Shown here: positions 35,771 to 43,725 of the stretch, in pieces
Numbering within the stretch: the first letter of the stretch is position 1
How the letters are laid out: each line of letters opens with the position of its first letter
DNA from: Prolixibacter sp. NT017
GTDB taxonomy: Bacteria > Bacteroidota > Bacteroidia > Bacteroidales > Prolixibacteraceae
Assembly (NCBI RefSeq): GCF_009617875.1
Contig: NZ_BLAV01000001.1
Coordinates: 3,596,001-3,660,000 of the forward strand
Direction: 5' to 3'
DNA length: 64,000 bases
The notes under the pieces: generated by a model
Databases searched by the model: none
What the model was told of the DNA's origin: nothing
Seen by the model: only the letters and a program-made list of their open reading frames with translations
Position numbers and translations under genes: made by a program

Positions 35771-36481
35771 TCATCCTTTATCGTTCAGCATTTCCTGAAC
35801 ATATTCAGATTCCAGTTCATCAATAATTTCTTCCGCCACCATTTGTGACACAGGCGAATCGATGGTTTGCAGTGTGCGAGCGAGCATAATGGCCAGCTTG
35901 TTTAGGTTTTTATTTCTTCGTCCGAGATGCGTAAACGACCGAATGAAGATGCTCGATAGCTCCGGATCTTTCGACAAAGGCGGCAACACCTCGAAGAATG
36001 ATTCGAATTCCTCATCAGCGGTTGTTTTATCTGTCATGGCCAGCCGTCCCATCATCAGTAAACCGGTCATTTTCACCAGGTTTTTCTTTTCCAGACACCA
36101 CTCTTTTGCCTTCTGAAAAGCGAAAGGTGTATAGACAAACAAGTTCATCGACGCCTGCTCCGCCATCTCAATATTCGGAAAACTCTTTACCCAGTAATCC
36201 AGTTGTTCCTCAGTTACCTGCTCAGGTTCATCGAGCAGCGTAGCCAGTATCATTGTTTCCCGCCACTGTTTGTTCCACAGTTTCAGCGCCAGTAAATGAT
36301 TCCTGTCGTAAACCGACGCCAATTGCCGCAACGAAACCACCGATGCTCCCAGGTTGACTTTATATTCCAGTCCACGCTTAGTCATCATTTCTGCAACAGC
36401 GCCATTTTGGATAGGGCGGAGTTTCCGGATGATTTCCTGGTAAGTATTTTCGATTTTCGGATTATCAAGCAGGTATTCCAT
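35771..36481 (-). CDS. AlkD-like HEAT-repeat protein (DNA alkylation repair family)
   Basis: 236 residues, almost all helical. The pattern RQLASVYDRNHLLALKLWNKQWRETMILATLL followed by WVKSFPNIEMAEQASMNLF matches the repeats of AlkD-type DNA glycosylases, which remove N3- and N7-alkylated bases without base flipping. Essential tryptophan and aspartate residues cannot be placed with confidence, so glycosylase activity is inferred. Its start is 4 bases after the flippase stop, so it is in that operon. Confidence 0.65.
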   Translation of the reverse strand: MEYLLDNPKIENTYQEIIRKLRPIQNGAVAEMMTKRGLEYKVNLGASVVSLRQLASVYDRNHLLALKLWNKQWRETMILATLLDEPEQVTEEQLDYWVKSFPNIEMAEQASMNLFVYTPFAFQKAKEWCLEKKNLVKMTGLLMMGRLAMTDKTTADEEFESFFEVLPPLSKDPELSSIFIRSFTHLGRRNKNLNKLAIMLARTLQTIDSPVSQMVAEEIIDELESEYVQEMLNDKG

Positions 36482-36485
36482 TATT

Positions 36486-37799
36486 TCAATAAATGACGGT
36501 TTCTATCAGAACAAACAAAGTTAATATTCCTGCAGAAAACAACAGGTGCCTTTTCCCATCGAGGTAATCGGTCAACGATACGCCTTCGCGTCGGTAAAGC
36601 CTGTAAGCAAGATAGTATTTTTCGAACAGATAGGCGATAACGGTCGCAACAGCAATGCCTTCCAAACCAAGCGGGAAGGAAAGCAGTACGCTCAATCCGA
36701 CATTGATGAGAATCTCGTAAAACGAAGCTTGGCTGATGAGCTTTGTCTGCCCTATTCCGTTCAGAATGGTTTGTGGAAAAACGAGTCGGGGAATAATGAG
36801 CAGCAAATAAATATTGAAGATAGAAGCCGATTCGGCGAAAGCCTGGTTAAAAATAACAGGGAAAAACCAGGGCGAGGAAATCATCAATACAGCGGTGAGC
36901 GGAAACATCCAGTTCATCATTTTGGCCGACCGTTCCCGGATTTCCTTCAAATGATCTTCAAAGCCCGAAGATTTTCCAAACTTAGGCAACATGGAATTAC
37001 TGAATGCATTTGCAATGAGAACAACAAAAGGTAGCTCGCGGGCACCGAACCGGAAAATGGCAAATGCCGCTGAATCGAAACGAATAGTTACCAGCCAGCC
37101 GTCGATGTATTGTGCAGAGCCGCTAAGCAACGTCGCCAAAATGAGGGGCCACGAACGCAACAATAATTTCCGCGCCAGTTCTCGTGAGAAAACAACCGAT
37201 GAATGTCGGAAAATCAACTTTACCAGCCAAACGAACCGGAGCAAAGCAACCAGTCCGAGTATCTTCAAGATTGTTTCAATACTTCCGCCATAAAGCAATG
37301 CAAACAGAATAAGAAAAAACTGAAGTCCAACTGTACCGGCACCGTAAAGGAGCAACTCCACCGAACGGTTCTTAATTAAATAAATATACACCGTCAGGTT
37401 AGCTGGTATCCCGAAAACCACGAAAAGAAGAAACCAGTACCAGGCGTGCCCCGAAAGAAATGCCAGCAGTCCGGCTTTGTAAAGAATGGTAAATACCAGG
37501 GCGGTTGCCGTCGAAAATACCAGGAGCACAAAAAATGCGGTAAAGAGAAATGGTGATTTTTCTCGTCCGCCATTTGACACTTCGGCTCCGGCCATGGGCA
37601 GCGCTCCTTGTATCAAGCCGTTCACCCAGAAAAAACTGGCCAATCCGGCCCAAAAGAGGAAAGACTCGTATTGACCAATGTTGCCGACACTTAGTTTGGA
37701 GTGGGTCAGCAAAACACCAATCGAAACAAGCATCCCGAAGCGGAGCAATTGAAAAACCTGCAACGATTTTCCGCTATTCCAACTCTCTTTTCGTATCAA
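36486..37799 (-). CDS. Oligosaccharide flippase family (MATE/Wzx-like) membrane protein
   Basis: 437 residues with about twelve hydrophobic segments, all within the MVF/Wzx pattern (e.g. FGMLVSIGVLLTHSKLSVGNIGQYE near the start, LLIIPRLVFPQTILNGIGQTKLISQ in the second half). Such proteins flip lipid-linked sugars across the inner membrane. No glycosyltransferase or O-antigen gene is nearby, so the substrate cannot be inferred. Co-transcribed with the AlkD-like gene. Confidence 0.75.
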   Translation of the reverse strand: MIRKESWNSGKSLQVFQLLRFGMLVSIGVLLTHSKLSVGNIGQYESFLFWAGLASFFWVNGLIQGALPMAGAEVSNGGREKSPFLFTAFFVLLVFSTATALVFTILYKAGLLAFLSGHAWYWFLLFVVFGIPANLTVYIYLIKNRSVELLLYGAGTVGLQFFLILFALLYGGSIETILKILGLVALLRFVWLVKLIFRHSSVVFSRELARKLLLRSWPLILATLLSGSAQYIDGWLVTIRFDSAAFAIFRFGARELPFVVLIANAFSNSMLPKFGKSSGFEDHLKEIRERSAKMMNWMFPLTAVLMISSPWFFPVIFNQAFAESASIFNIYLLLIIPRLVFPQTILNGIGQTKLISQASFYEILINVGLSVLLSFPLGLEGIAVATVIAYLFEKYYLAYRLYRREGVSLTDYLDGKRHLLFSAGILTLFVLIETVIY

Positions 37800-37974
37800 A
37801 TTTTAATTTTATTGTTTACCCGAAAGACCAAACTTAATGATTCTCTGCCGGATGAAAAATTATCATTTCCGTCCTACTTCATTCTGTCACAAAATCATCC
37901 TGCCGGCCTTGGATTATTTGACCATGCAATGAAATCGAAAGATGAGATTTTTTCCAATATTTTTTGTCCGATGA

Positions 37975-38007
37975 TTTGTAGCAATCAAAAAACATTATCT
38001 ATATTTG
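37975..38007 (+). promoter_or_regulatory. Promoter of tRNA-His (TTTG-N21-TATATTTG)
   Basis: TTTG at 37975-37978 and TATATTTG at 38000-38007, spacing 21 bases, 20 bases upstream of the tRNA. Confidence 0.65.
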
Positions 38008-38027
38008 CATCCGCAATCGCGAAAAAT

Positions 38028-38102
38028 GGTGGATGTAGCTCAGTTGGTTAGAGCACTGGATTGTGGTTCCAGGGGTCGTGGGTTCAAATCCCATCTTCCA
38101 CC
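38028..38102 (+). tRNA. tRNA-His (GTG anticodon)
   Basis: The cloverleaf closes with D arm GCTC/GAGC, anticodon stem CTGGA/TCCAG around the loop TTGTGGT (anticodon GTG), and T arm GTGGG/CCCAT around TTCAAAT. The extra G(-1) at 38028 faces C at 38102, the hallmark of tRNA-His. The acceptor stem (GTGGATG/CTTCCAC) has one T-T mismatch, at position 6. CCA is not encoded. Confidence 0.95.
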
Positions 38103-38110
38103 CTACTTCG

Positions 38111-38144
38111 ACCGGTTTCTGAAAATTCAGAAGCCGGTTTTTTT
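38111..38144 (+). terminator. Terminator of tRNA-His
   Basis: ACCGGTTTCTGAA / TTCAGAAGCCGGT stem of ~12 bp (38111-38138), then TTTTTT. It starts 9 bases past the tRNA. Confidence 0.85.
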
Positions 38145-38250
38145 GTTTTAATACTTCTCCTTTTTTCCAACCTCCATTTCTCCTTCTTTTCATTCCGAAT
38201 TTAACATTTTTCTCTATTGTATTTTCTACAATAAGCAAATTGTCAATTTT

Positions 38251-38301
38251 CCGTTCACCACTCAAAATTGAACGTTCACCACTCAAAATCGACCGTTCGT
38301 C
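38251..38301. promoter_or_regulatory. Tandem 21-bp direct repeats, candidate operator
   Basis: CCGTTCACCACTCAAAATtGA (38251-38271) is followed head to tail by ACGTTCACCACTCAAAATcGA (38272-38292), and a third, shorter copy begins CCGTTCGTC (38293). A period of 21 bases is two helical turns, so bound proteins would be on one face. The cores ([CA]CGTTC[AG]) resemble half-sites of LytTR-type response regulators; this is a suggestion. A further inverted repeat (TATTGTA/TACAATA, 38215-38233) lies just upstream. The next gene is the 60-codon ORF at 38392. Confidence 0.6.
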
Positions 38302-38391
38302 AAAAAAAGTTGTTCATTTGAGTACAATAGTTTTAATTTATCACTAACAGTTACCCAAAGCTATTAATCAACCACATAAAACCGTTCATCT

Positions 38392-38574
38392 ATGAAAGTC
38401 AAAATGTTTAATATCGATGGTGAAGTTCTATTCCTGAAAAAGATTTCCACAAGGAATTTGGAAAGGCGTCGCTCCCCGGAAGATAATAAAATGAAAAACC
38501 TCAAAAAAGGCATCTATTTTCTTCATTACGACTTTGAGACCAGTCAATTCACAAAAAAAGTCGTAATCAGTTAA
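38392..38574 (+). CDS. Small protein resembling a free-standing T9SS type A sorting domain
   Basis: 60 residues. The sequence fits the C-terminal sorting domain of type IX secretion substrates: an opening VKMFNIDGEVLFLKKIS strand pair, then LKKGIYFLHYDF and a closing TKKVVIS. In normal substrates this ~70-residue domain is at the end of a large secreted protein; here it stands alone, with no signal peptide and no fused upstream domain. The gene has its own repeat-rich upstream region and its own terminator, so it may be an independent gene rather than a remnant. It could also be a decayed end of a lost exoprotein. Confidence 0.5.
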   Translation: MKVKMFNIDGEVLFLKKISTRNLERRRSPEDNKMKNLKKGIYFLHYDFETSQFTKKVVIS

Positions 38575-38588
38575 AACTTTCCACCAGA

Positions 38589-38612
38589 GCCGGGCAGTAG
38601 CCCGGTTTTTTT
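38589..38612 (+). terminator. Terminator after the small sorting-domain gene
   Basis: CCGGGC (38590-38595), AGTA loop, GCCCGG (38600-38605), then TTTTTTT. It lies 16 bases past the stop. Confidence 0.8.
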
Positions 38613-38734
38613 ATCTCCTTTCTTTTGCCAGTATTTCCCCAATTCGTGGATTTCTCCTGAAAAAGTCCTAAATTTCATCTACATATGATTTGGATGTCCA
38701 CCCGGACAAAAACTAACCCACAACCTGCTATCCG

Positions 38735-39379
38735 ATGAAAAAAGTGACCTTCCTGGTTTTGTTGTTCATCACGCTGCCCCTCATCTCTCCGGCGCAGGAG
38801 CAAGAGAGTAGAGTGCTTTCGAATAAAGTGAGAACTATTGTTGCCCGCGACCGTTTGGACGGCTGGTACGCCGCTTTTAACCTGGGATACTCGCCCATCG
38901 ATGAGCGCAATTCGGTTATTTTTGGTCTTCGTGGTGGCTGGGTGATGGGACATTCGTTTACCCTCGGCTTAGCCGGAAATGCTTTTATCTCTCAAAAGAA
39001 CTCGTTGAGCAATATTCCTGAACTAAACCGTTACCTCGCCGGCGGATATGGCGGACTTTTGCTGGAACCCATTTTAATGCCGCGGTCACCCGTTCATTTA
39101 TCTTTCCCCGTGATTGTCGGAGCCGGAGCGATTAATTACTGGGAAGGCTATGATACCCTATCGGGAAGCGCCTCAGTTGTTCCGGCCAATTACCACGATT
39201 TAAGTCCTTTTTTTGTTGTAGAACCCGGATTAGAAATCGAATTCAACGTCTCCCGATTCTTCAGACTCGATCTGGGCGGAACTTATCGGTTCACCAACAA
39301 AATCAAGTCGAGTAATTTCGCGCCCGATGTACTCCAAACCTGGACCGCTTATCTCAATTTCAAATTCGGCCGGTTTTAA
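38735..39379 (+). CDS. Outer-membrane beta-barrel-like protein
   Basis: 214 residues. A signal peptide (MKKVTFLVLLFITLPLISPAQ) leads to a mature part of alternating strands with aromatic ends (GWYAAFNLGYS, VIFGLRGGWVMGHSFTLGLAG) and a C-terminal strand ending TAYLNFKFGRF, with Phe last, as for BamA-dependent barrels. About eight strands are likely. No function recognised. A -7-type box is not obvious. Confidence 0.6.
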   Translation: MKKVTFLVLLFITLPLISPAQEQESRVLSNKVRTIVARDRLDGWYAAFNLGYSPIDERNSVIFGLRGGWVMGHSFTLGLAGNAFISQKNSLSNIPELNRYLAGGYGGLLLEPILMPRSPVHLSFPVIVGAGAINYWEGYDTLSGSASVVPANYHDLSPFFVVEPGLEIEFNVSRFFRLDLGGTYRFTNKIKSSNFAPDVLQTWTAYLNFKFGRF

Positions 39380-39439
39380 TAGAAACGACTTCGGTTTGGT
39401 CCCTCTAACTCTCCAATCTTCAATAAACTGATCCTCGTC

Positions 39440-39471
39440 TTGGTTCGCATCTAAAAATATGGATACATTTG
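39440..39471 (+). promoter_or_regulatory. Promoter TTGG-N20-TACATTTG for the DMT transporter gene
   Basis: TACATTTG at 39464-39471 matches TAnnTTTG, with a TTGG -33-like element at 39440-39443. It overlaps the ATG at 39459, so transcription must start downstream (about 39478), and the GTG at 39492 is the likely start. Confidence 0.55.
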
Positions 39472-39491
39472 CGGTTCAAAACGCAAGAACT

Positions 39492-40448
39492 GTGAAAAAC
39501 AAAATATCAGTATATCTGGCCGTTACCATGGCAATGGCTTTTTGGGCCATCTCATTTGTATGGGTCAAAATTGTGTACCAGGCCTATGGTCCGCTAACCA
39601 CCGTATTTTTCAGGCTGGTAATAGCCACCATACTGTTGTTTGCATACACAAAAATCACGGGCAGACTGATGAAACCGGATCGGAAAGACTGGAAAGCATT
39701 TATCCTGCTGGCCTTTTTCGAACCTTTTCTCTATTTCATGGGCGAAAGCTTCAGTCTGAAATATGCTTCAAGCACCGTAGCAGCAGTCATTGTGGCTACC
39801 ATTCCTCTTTTTTCGCCACTAGCTGCATCCCGTTTTCACGGAGAAAAAGTATCGCCCCGAACCATTTTAGGAATCATTCTCTCGTTTGTCGGGGTAACCG
39901 TGGTTGTTCTGGATACTTCCGAAAACCTGTCTGCTTCGATATTGGGAATTACACTGGAGTTTGTCGCCGTGGCCGCCACCGTTGGTTATACCGTTGTTCT
40001 GAAAGGTTTGACAAAAAAATATAATACGACCAGCATTGTTGCCTATCAAAGCTTCATCGGCATTTTTTACTTCCTGCCGTTTTGGATGACATTTGAGATG
40101 AACAGCTTTATCCATACGCCGGTCAATGTCGATTCGCTTGTCGCAATTTTAAAACTAGCCATCTTCGCTTCCGGATTTGCTTTCCTGTTTTTCACATACA
40201 GTGTAGGTAAATTGGGCATTAACAAAGCCAATATTTTCATGAATAGCATTCCAGTATTTACAGCCATTTTTGCCTGGCTGATTTTGGGAGAAACACTTTC
40301 GCTCCAGAAATTAACCGGAATCTCGATTGTAATTGCCGGACTATTCCTGGCGCAGATGAGAATCAGAAAAAAAGCCCTCAATAATACTCAGGATGAAGTA
40401 CATCGAAGTGAATGCGAAGAACGTCCGGGAACTATCTCAGCGCAATGA
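39492..40448 (+). CDS. EamA/DMT family transporter
   Basis: 318 residues from the GTG at 39492 (VKNKISVYLAV); an ATG at 39459 lies inside the -7 box and would add 11 unconserved residues. Ten hydrophobic segments in two repeats of the EamA domain (YLAVTMAMAFWAISFVWVKIV, then ILGITLEFVAVAATVGYTVVL) identify a drug/metabolite transporter. The substrate is unknown. Its 3' end overlaps the YkgJ-like gene by 56 bases. Confidence 0.8.
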   Translation: MKNKISVYLAVTMAMAFWAISFVWVKIVYQAYGPLTTVFFRLVIATILLFAYTKITGRLMKPDRKDWKAFILLAFFEPFLYFMGESFSLKYASSTVAAVIVATIPLFSPLAASRFHGEKVSPRTILGIILSFVGVTVVVLDTSENLSASILGITLEFVAVAATVGYTVVLKGLTKKYNTTSIVAYQSFIGIFYFLPFWMTFEMNSFIHTPVNVDSLVAILKLAIFASGFAFLFFTYSVGKLGINKANIFMNSIPVFTAIFAWLILGETLSLQKLTGISIVIAGLFLAQMRIRKKALNNTQDEVHRSECEERPGTISAQ

Positions 40449-40893
40449 AGACGAAACCCGCAAATTCTTCGCTCAGTTAAAGAAAAAGAAACCCAAACAA
40501 CTCGATAGTGTTGTCGCCCGTTTGCACGACGAGGCTTTTCAGGAATTCGACTGCCTCGATTGTGCCAACTGCTGCAGCAACTTCAGCCCGATTATCACCG
40601 AAAAGGACATCGACCGGCTGGCGAAACATATGAAGATGAAACCGCCGGCTTTCATTGACCAATATTTGCATGTTGATAACGAAGGTGATTACGTTTTCAA
40701 CCAAACGCCTTGTCCTTTTTTGATGCCGGATAACTATTGCATGGTGTATGAAAATCGGCCAAAAGCTTGCCGAGAATATCCGCATACCAACCGCCGCAAG
40801 TTCGTTCAGATTCTGAACCTGACACAAAAAAACCGCGAAGCCTGCCCCATCGTCTATAAAATCGTAGAGAACCTGAAAGAGGAAAACTGGTAA
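40393..40893 (+). CDS. YkgJ-family cysteine-cluster protein
   Basis: 166 residues, with the family's Cys pattern CLDCANCC (near residue 53-60), further Cys in TPCPFLMPDNYCMVYENRPKACREYP, and a last Cys near the end (ACPIV). This CxxCxxCC/CxxxC set is thought to bind zinc or an iron-sulfur cluster; function is unknown. The start codon is the only ATG before the cysteine cluster; it overlaps the transporter gene by 56 bases, so the two are co-transcribed. Confidence 0.8.
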   Translation: MKYIEVNAKNVRELSQRNEDETRKFFAQLKKKKPKQLDSVVARLHDEAFQEFDCLDCANCCSNFSPIITEKDIDRLAKHMKMKPPAFIDQYLHVDNEGDYVFNQTPCPFLMPDNYCMVYENRPKACREYPHTNRRKFVQILNLTQKNREACPIVYKIVENLKEENW

Positions 40894-40988
40894 ACCACGT
40901 TTCTACACTATTCAGCAAAAAACATATCTTAGCATAATCATTGCGGTTTCCCGGAAGGGAACAAAAGGCACGAATAATTCAGGCTTAC

Positions 40989-42017
40989 GTGAAAACCAGA
41001 CTAATCATTGCATTATCGCTTCTAGTATCTCAAATGGCATTCGGTCAGGTTGGCGGTGAAGGAACGTACCGGTTCCTCGATCTGACCACCTCGGCACGCG
41101 TGGCCGCATTAGGTGGCAACCAGGTAGCGTTGGATGATAACGATTTGGATCTTGTTTTTCACAATCCGGCTTTGCTGCGTGACACGATGCGCAATCAGCT
41201 TGTGCTGAATTACGTCGATTATTTTTCCGATATCAAATTTGGTTATGCTTCTTACGCCTGGCGCCTCGATAAAATAGGGACGGTTGCCACGGGTATTCAT
41301 TTTATCGATTACGGAAAATTTATCGAAGCACGCGAAGACGGCACGATTACCGGCACTTTCCGGGCAGCCGAATACGCTTTGAACATTTACTGGGCCAAAC
41401 AGATAACGCCTCGCTTACGCGGAGGAGTCAACATCAAACCCATTTACTCTGTTCTCGAAACATATCACTCGTTTGGATTGGCCGTGGATGCCGGTCTTAT
41501 TCTTTCGGGACGCGACAACCAATCCACTATCGCGCTCGTGGCAAAAAATATTGGCACACAAATTACCACTTACTACCAGAATGGCGATTACGAAAAACTG
41601 CCGTTCGATTTGCAATTCGGTTTTTCCAAGCGACTGGAACACGCACCACTCCGACTCATGGTTACCGCTCATCATCTTACCAATTGGGACTTAGCCTATA
41701 ACGAAACGACCTCCGGAACAATGACTTCGACACTAACAGGAATGACATCCGAAAGTGGTTTTTCCAAAGCGATGCGGCATCTCATTTTCGGTGTAGAATT
41801 ACTACCCAGTAAGAATTTCACGATTCGGGTGGGCTATAATCATCAACGCAGGAAAGAGCTATCGGTCGAATCCCGTCCGGGAATGGTTGGCTTCTCTGCT
41901 GGTTTTGGCGTTCGTATTTCCAGGTTCAACCTGAGCTACGGACTCGCATCTTATCATATTGCCGGTGCATCACATCATTTCTCTATCAGCACGAACCTTT
42001 CCCAATTCCTCCCCTGA
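40989..42017 (+). CDS. porQ: Type IX secretion system protein PorQ
   Basis: 342 residues from the GTG at 40989, which starts a signal peptide (KTRLIIALSLLVSQMAFGQ); an upstream frame to 40941 adds unconserved residues. The mature start GGEGTYRFLDLTTSARVAALGGNQVALDDNDLDLVFHNPALL is the PorV/PorQ beta-barrel signature, and the length matches PorQ. PorQ sits in the outer membrane and is needed in the attachment of T9SS cargo. It supports the T9SS cargo calls (57116-58759, and possibly 38392-38574). Confidence 0.88.
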   Translation: MKTRLIIALSLLVSQMAFGQVGGEGTYRFLDLTTSARVAALGGNQVALDDNDLDLVFHNPALLRDTMRNQLVLNYVDYFSDIKFGYASYAWRLDKIGTVATGIHFIDYGKFIEAREDGTITGTFRAAEYALNIYWAKQITPRLRGGVNIKPIYSVLETYHSFGLAVDAGLILSGRDNQSTIALVAKNIGTQITTYYQNGDYEKLPFDLQFGFSKRLEHAPLRLMVTAHHLTNWDLAYNETTSGTMTSTLTGMTSESGFSKAMRHLIFGVELLPSKNFTIRVGYNHQRRKELSVESRPGMVGFSAGFGVRISRFNLSYGLASYHIAGASHHFSISTNLSQFLP

Positions 42018-42056
42018 TTCAGCGGATATTCCATTCCTTTTCTTCAGTAAGAAACT

Positions 42057-42064
42057 TATCTTTG
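42057..42064 (+). promoter_or_regulatory. -7 box TATCTTTG for cmk-ispH
   Basis: Exact TAnnTTTG match 20 bases upstream of the cmk ATG. It supports the start at 42085 over a longer upstream frame. Confidence 0.55.
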
Positions 42065-42084
42065 CCCTGCAAACTGAGAATAAC

Positions 42085-42792
42085 ATGTCTGAAAATAAAA
42101 AAATAGTCATCGCTGTCGATGGCCACTCCTCCTGTGGAAAAAGTACGCTGGCCAAAGCGCTGGCATCCCTTTTAAACTACGCTTATATCGACACCGGCGC
42201 GATGTACCGTGCTGTGACCCTTTACGCCCTGCGGAATGGATTGATCAATGACAGCAAGGTTGACGAAACCGGTTTAATCGCTCAACTCAATCAGATTAAA
42301 ATTACATTTCGATATAACGAGACAATCTCGAAAAGTGAAACGTACCTCAACGATGAAAACGTAGAAGAAGAAATCAGGCAGTTGCCGGTTTCCCGGAATG
42401 TCAGTCCGGTGGCAACTATCGGTGAAGTGCGGAAACATTTGGTGGCGCTTCAGCAGGAAATGGGAAAAGACAAGGGTATTGTGATGGACGGAAGAGACAT
42501 TGGAACAGTGGTTTTTCCGGACGCGGAATTAAAGATATACATGACGGCTTCGCCGGAAGTAAGAGCTCAGCGCCGCTATGACGAGCTGAAAGCCAAAGGG
42601 GACGATGTTTCTTTTGAAGAAATCAAAGCCAACGTTGTGGAGCGGGATTACATCGATGAGAACCGCGACGAGAGTCCACTCCGAAAAGCAGATGACGCCA
42701 TTGTTCTCGACAATAGTCACCTCACTCCTGAAGAACAGTTAGCGTGGGCTAACAAAAAAGTTATGGAAAGATTAAATCGCAATGGAAATTGA
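42085..42792 (+). CDS. cmk: Cytidylate kinase
   Basis: 235 residues from the ATG at 42085. It phosphorylates CMP and dCMP with ATP in the cytoplasm. The Walker A VDGHSSCGKSTLAK is at residues 11-24, the family YIDTGAMYRAVTL follows, and KDKGIVMDGRDIGTVVFPDAELKIYMTAS is diagnostic of Cmk, as is the RxxxR lid (RAQRRYDEL). The 3' end overlaps ispH by 11 bases. Confidence 0.95.
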   Translation: MSENKKIVIAVDGHSSCGKSTLAKALASLLNYAYIDTGAMYRAVTLYALRNGLINDSKVDETGLIAQLNQIKITFRYNETISKSETYLNDENVEEEIRQLPVSRNVSPVATIGEVRKHLVALQQEMGKDKGIVMDGRDIGTVVFPDAELKIYMTASPEVRAQRRYDELKAKGDDVSFEEIKANVVERDYIDENRDESPLRKADDAIVLDNSHLTPEEQLAWANKKVMERLNRNGN

Positions 42793-43636
42793 GATTGACA
42801 GCAAATCGGGATTTTGCTTCGGCGTAGTGAACGCGATTCAGAAGGCTGAAAAAACGCTCGAAACTGAGGACAGTCTTTATTGCCTGGGAGATATTGTTCA
42901 CAACAATACCGAAGTGGAACGTCTGTCCCGAAAAGGGCTAAAAACCATCGATCATAAACAGTTCTTTCAGCTGAAAGACTGCACCGTACTACTACGCGCT
43001 CACGGCGAACCACCTTCCACATATGAGCATGCCCGTAAAAACAACATCACACTACTCGACGCCACCTGCCCTGTGGTTCTGAAACTTCAGGAGAGAGTTC
43101 GTAAAGGTCAGAGCCAACAGGAAGCGCGTAACGGACAAGTCGTTATTTACGGGAAAAAAGGCCATGCCGAAGTAAATGGTTTGGTCGGTCAAACTAACGA
43201 CAAAGCGATTGTCATCCAATCACCAGATGATTTGGAGCAAATCGATTTCGACCGGCCGGTGGAACTGTTTTCTCAGACGACGAAAGACATGGAAGGCTTC
43301 TATCAGCTGGCCGAAGCGATAAAACAGCGTGGTACCGAGGTTATCATTCATGATACACTTTGCCGGCAGGTTTCCAACCGCGTTCCTCGTATCAGGGAGT
43401 TTGCCCGTCGTTTTGATTTGGTGCTGTTCGTTAGCGGGAAAAAAAGCTCTAACGGAAAAATGTTGTTTGGAATCAGCAAGGAAACCAATCCCAACTCCAA
43501 ATTCATCTCCTCACCGGATGAAGTCGAAGCGGAATGGCTTGAAAATATTCAAAAAGTCGGTATTTGCGGAGCAACCTCCACTCCCTGGCATTTGATGGAA
43601 GACGTGGCTGAGAAGGTCAGAATACTGACGAAATAA
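42782..43636 (+). CDS. ispH: 4-hydroxy-3-methylbut-2-enyl diphosphate reductase
   Basis: 284 residues. It makes isopentenyl and dimethylallyl diphosphate in the last step of the MEP pathway and needs a [4Fe-4S] cluster held by three cysteines: GFCFGV (near 12), DATCPVV (near 96) and CGATSTP (near 260), all present. A histidine pair for substrate binding (VHNNTEV, AHGEP) is also seen. Overlap with cmk suggests translational coupling. Confidence 0.95.
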   Translation: MEIEIDSKSGFCFGVVNAIQKAEKTLETEDSLYCLGDIVHNNTEVERLSRKGLKTIDHKQFFQLKDCTVLLRAHGEPPSTYEHARKNNITLLDATCPVVLKLQERVRKGQSQQEARNGQVVIYGKKGHAEVNGLVGQTNDKAIVIQSPDDLEQIDFDRPVELFSQTTKDMEGFYQLAEAIKQRGTEVIIHDTLCRQVSNRVPRIREFARRFDLVLFVSGKKSSNGKMLFGISKETNPNSKFISSPDEVEAEWLENIQKVGICGATSTPWHLMEDVAEKVRILTK

Positions 43637-43693
43637 TCAAATAATTTTATAATTAATTAACGGTAGTGGTTGTTGTTAAGAAAACATCGGCGC

Positions 43694-43701
43694 TACTTTT
43701 G
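43694..43701 (+). promoter_or_regulatory. -7 box TACTTTTG for pfkA
   Basis: Exact TAnnTTTG match 24 bases before the ATG at 43726. It rules out a longer start at 43666. Confidence 0.5.
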
Positions 43702-43725
43702 ACCCGGATTCAAATTTTTCAGAAA

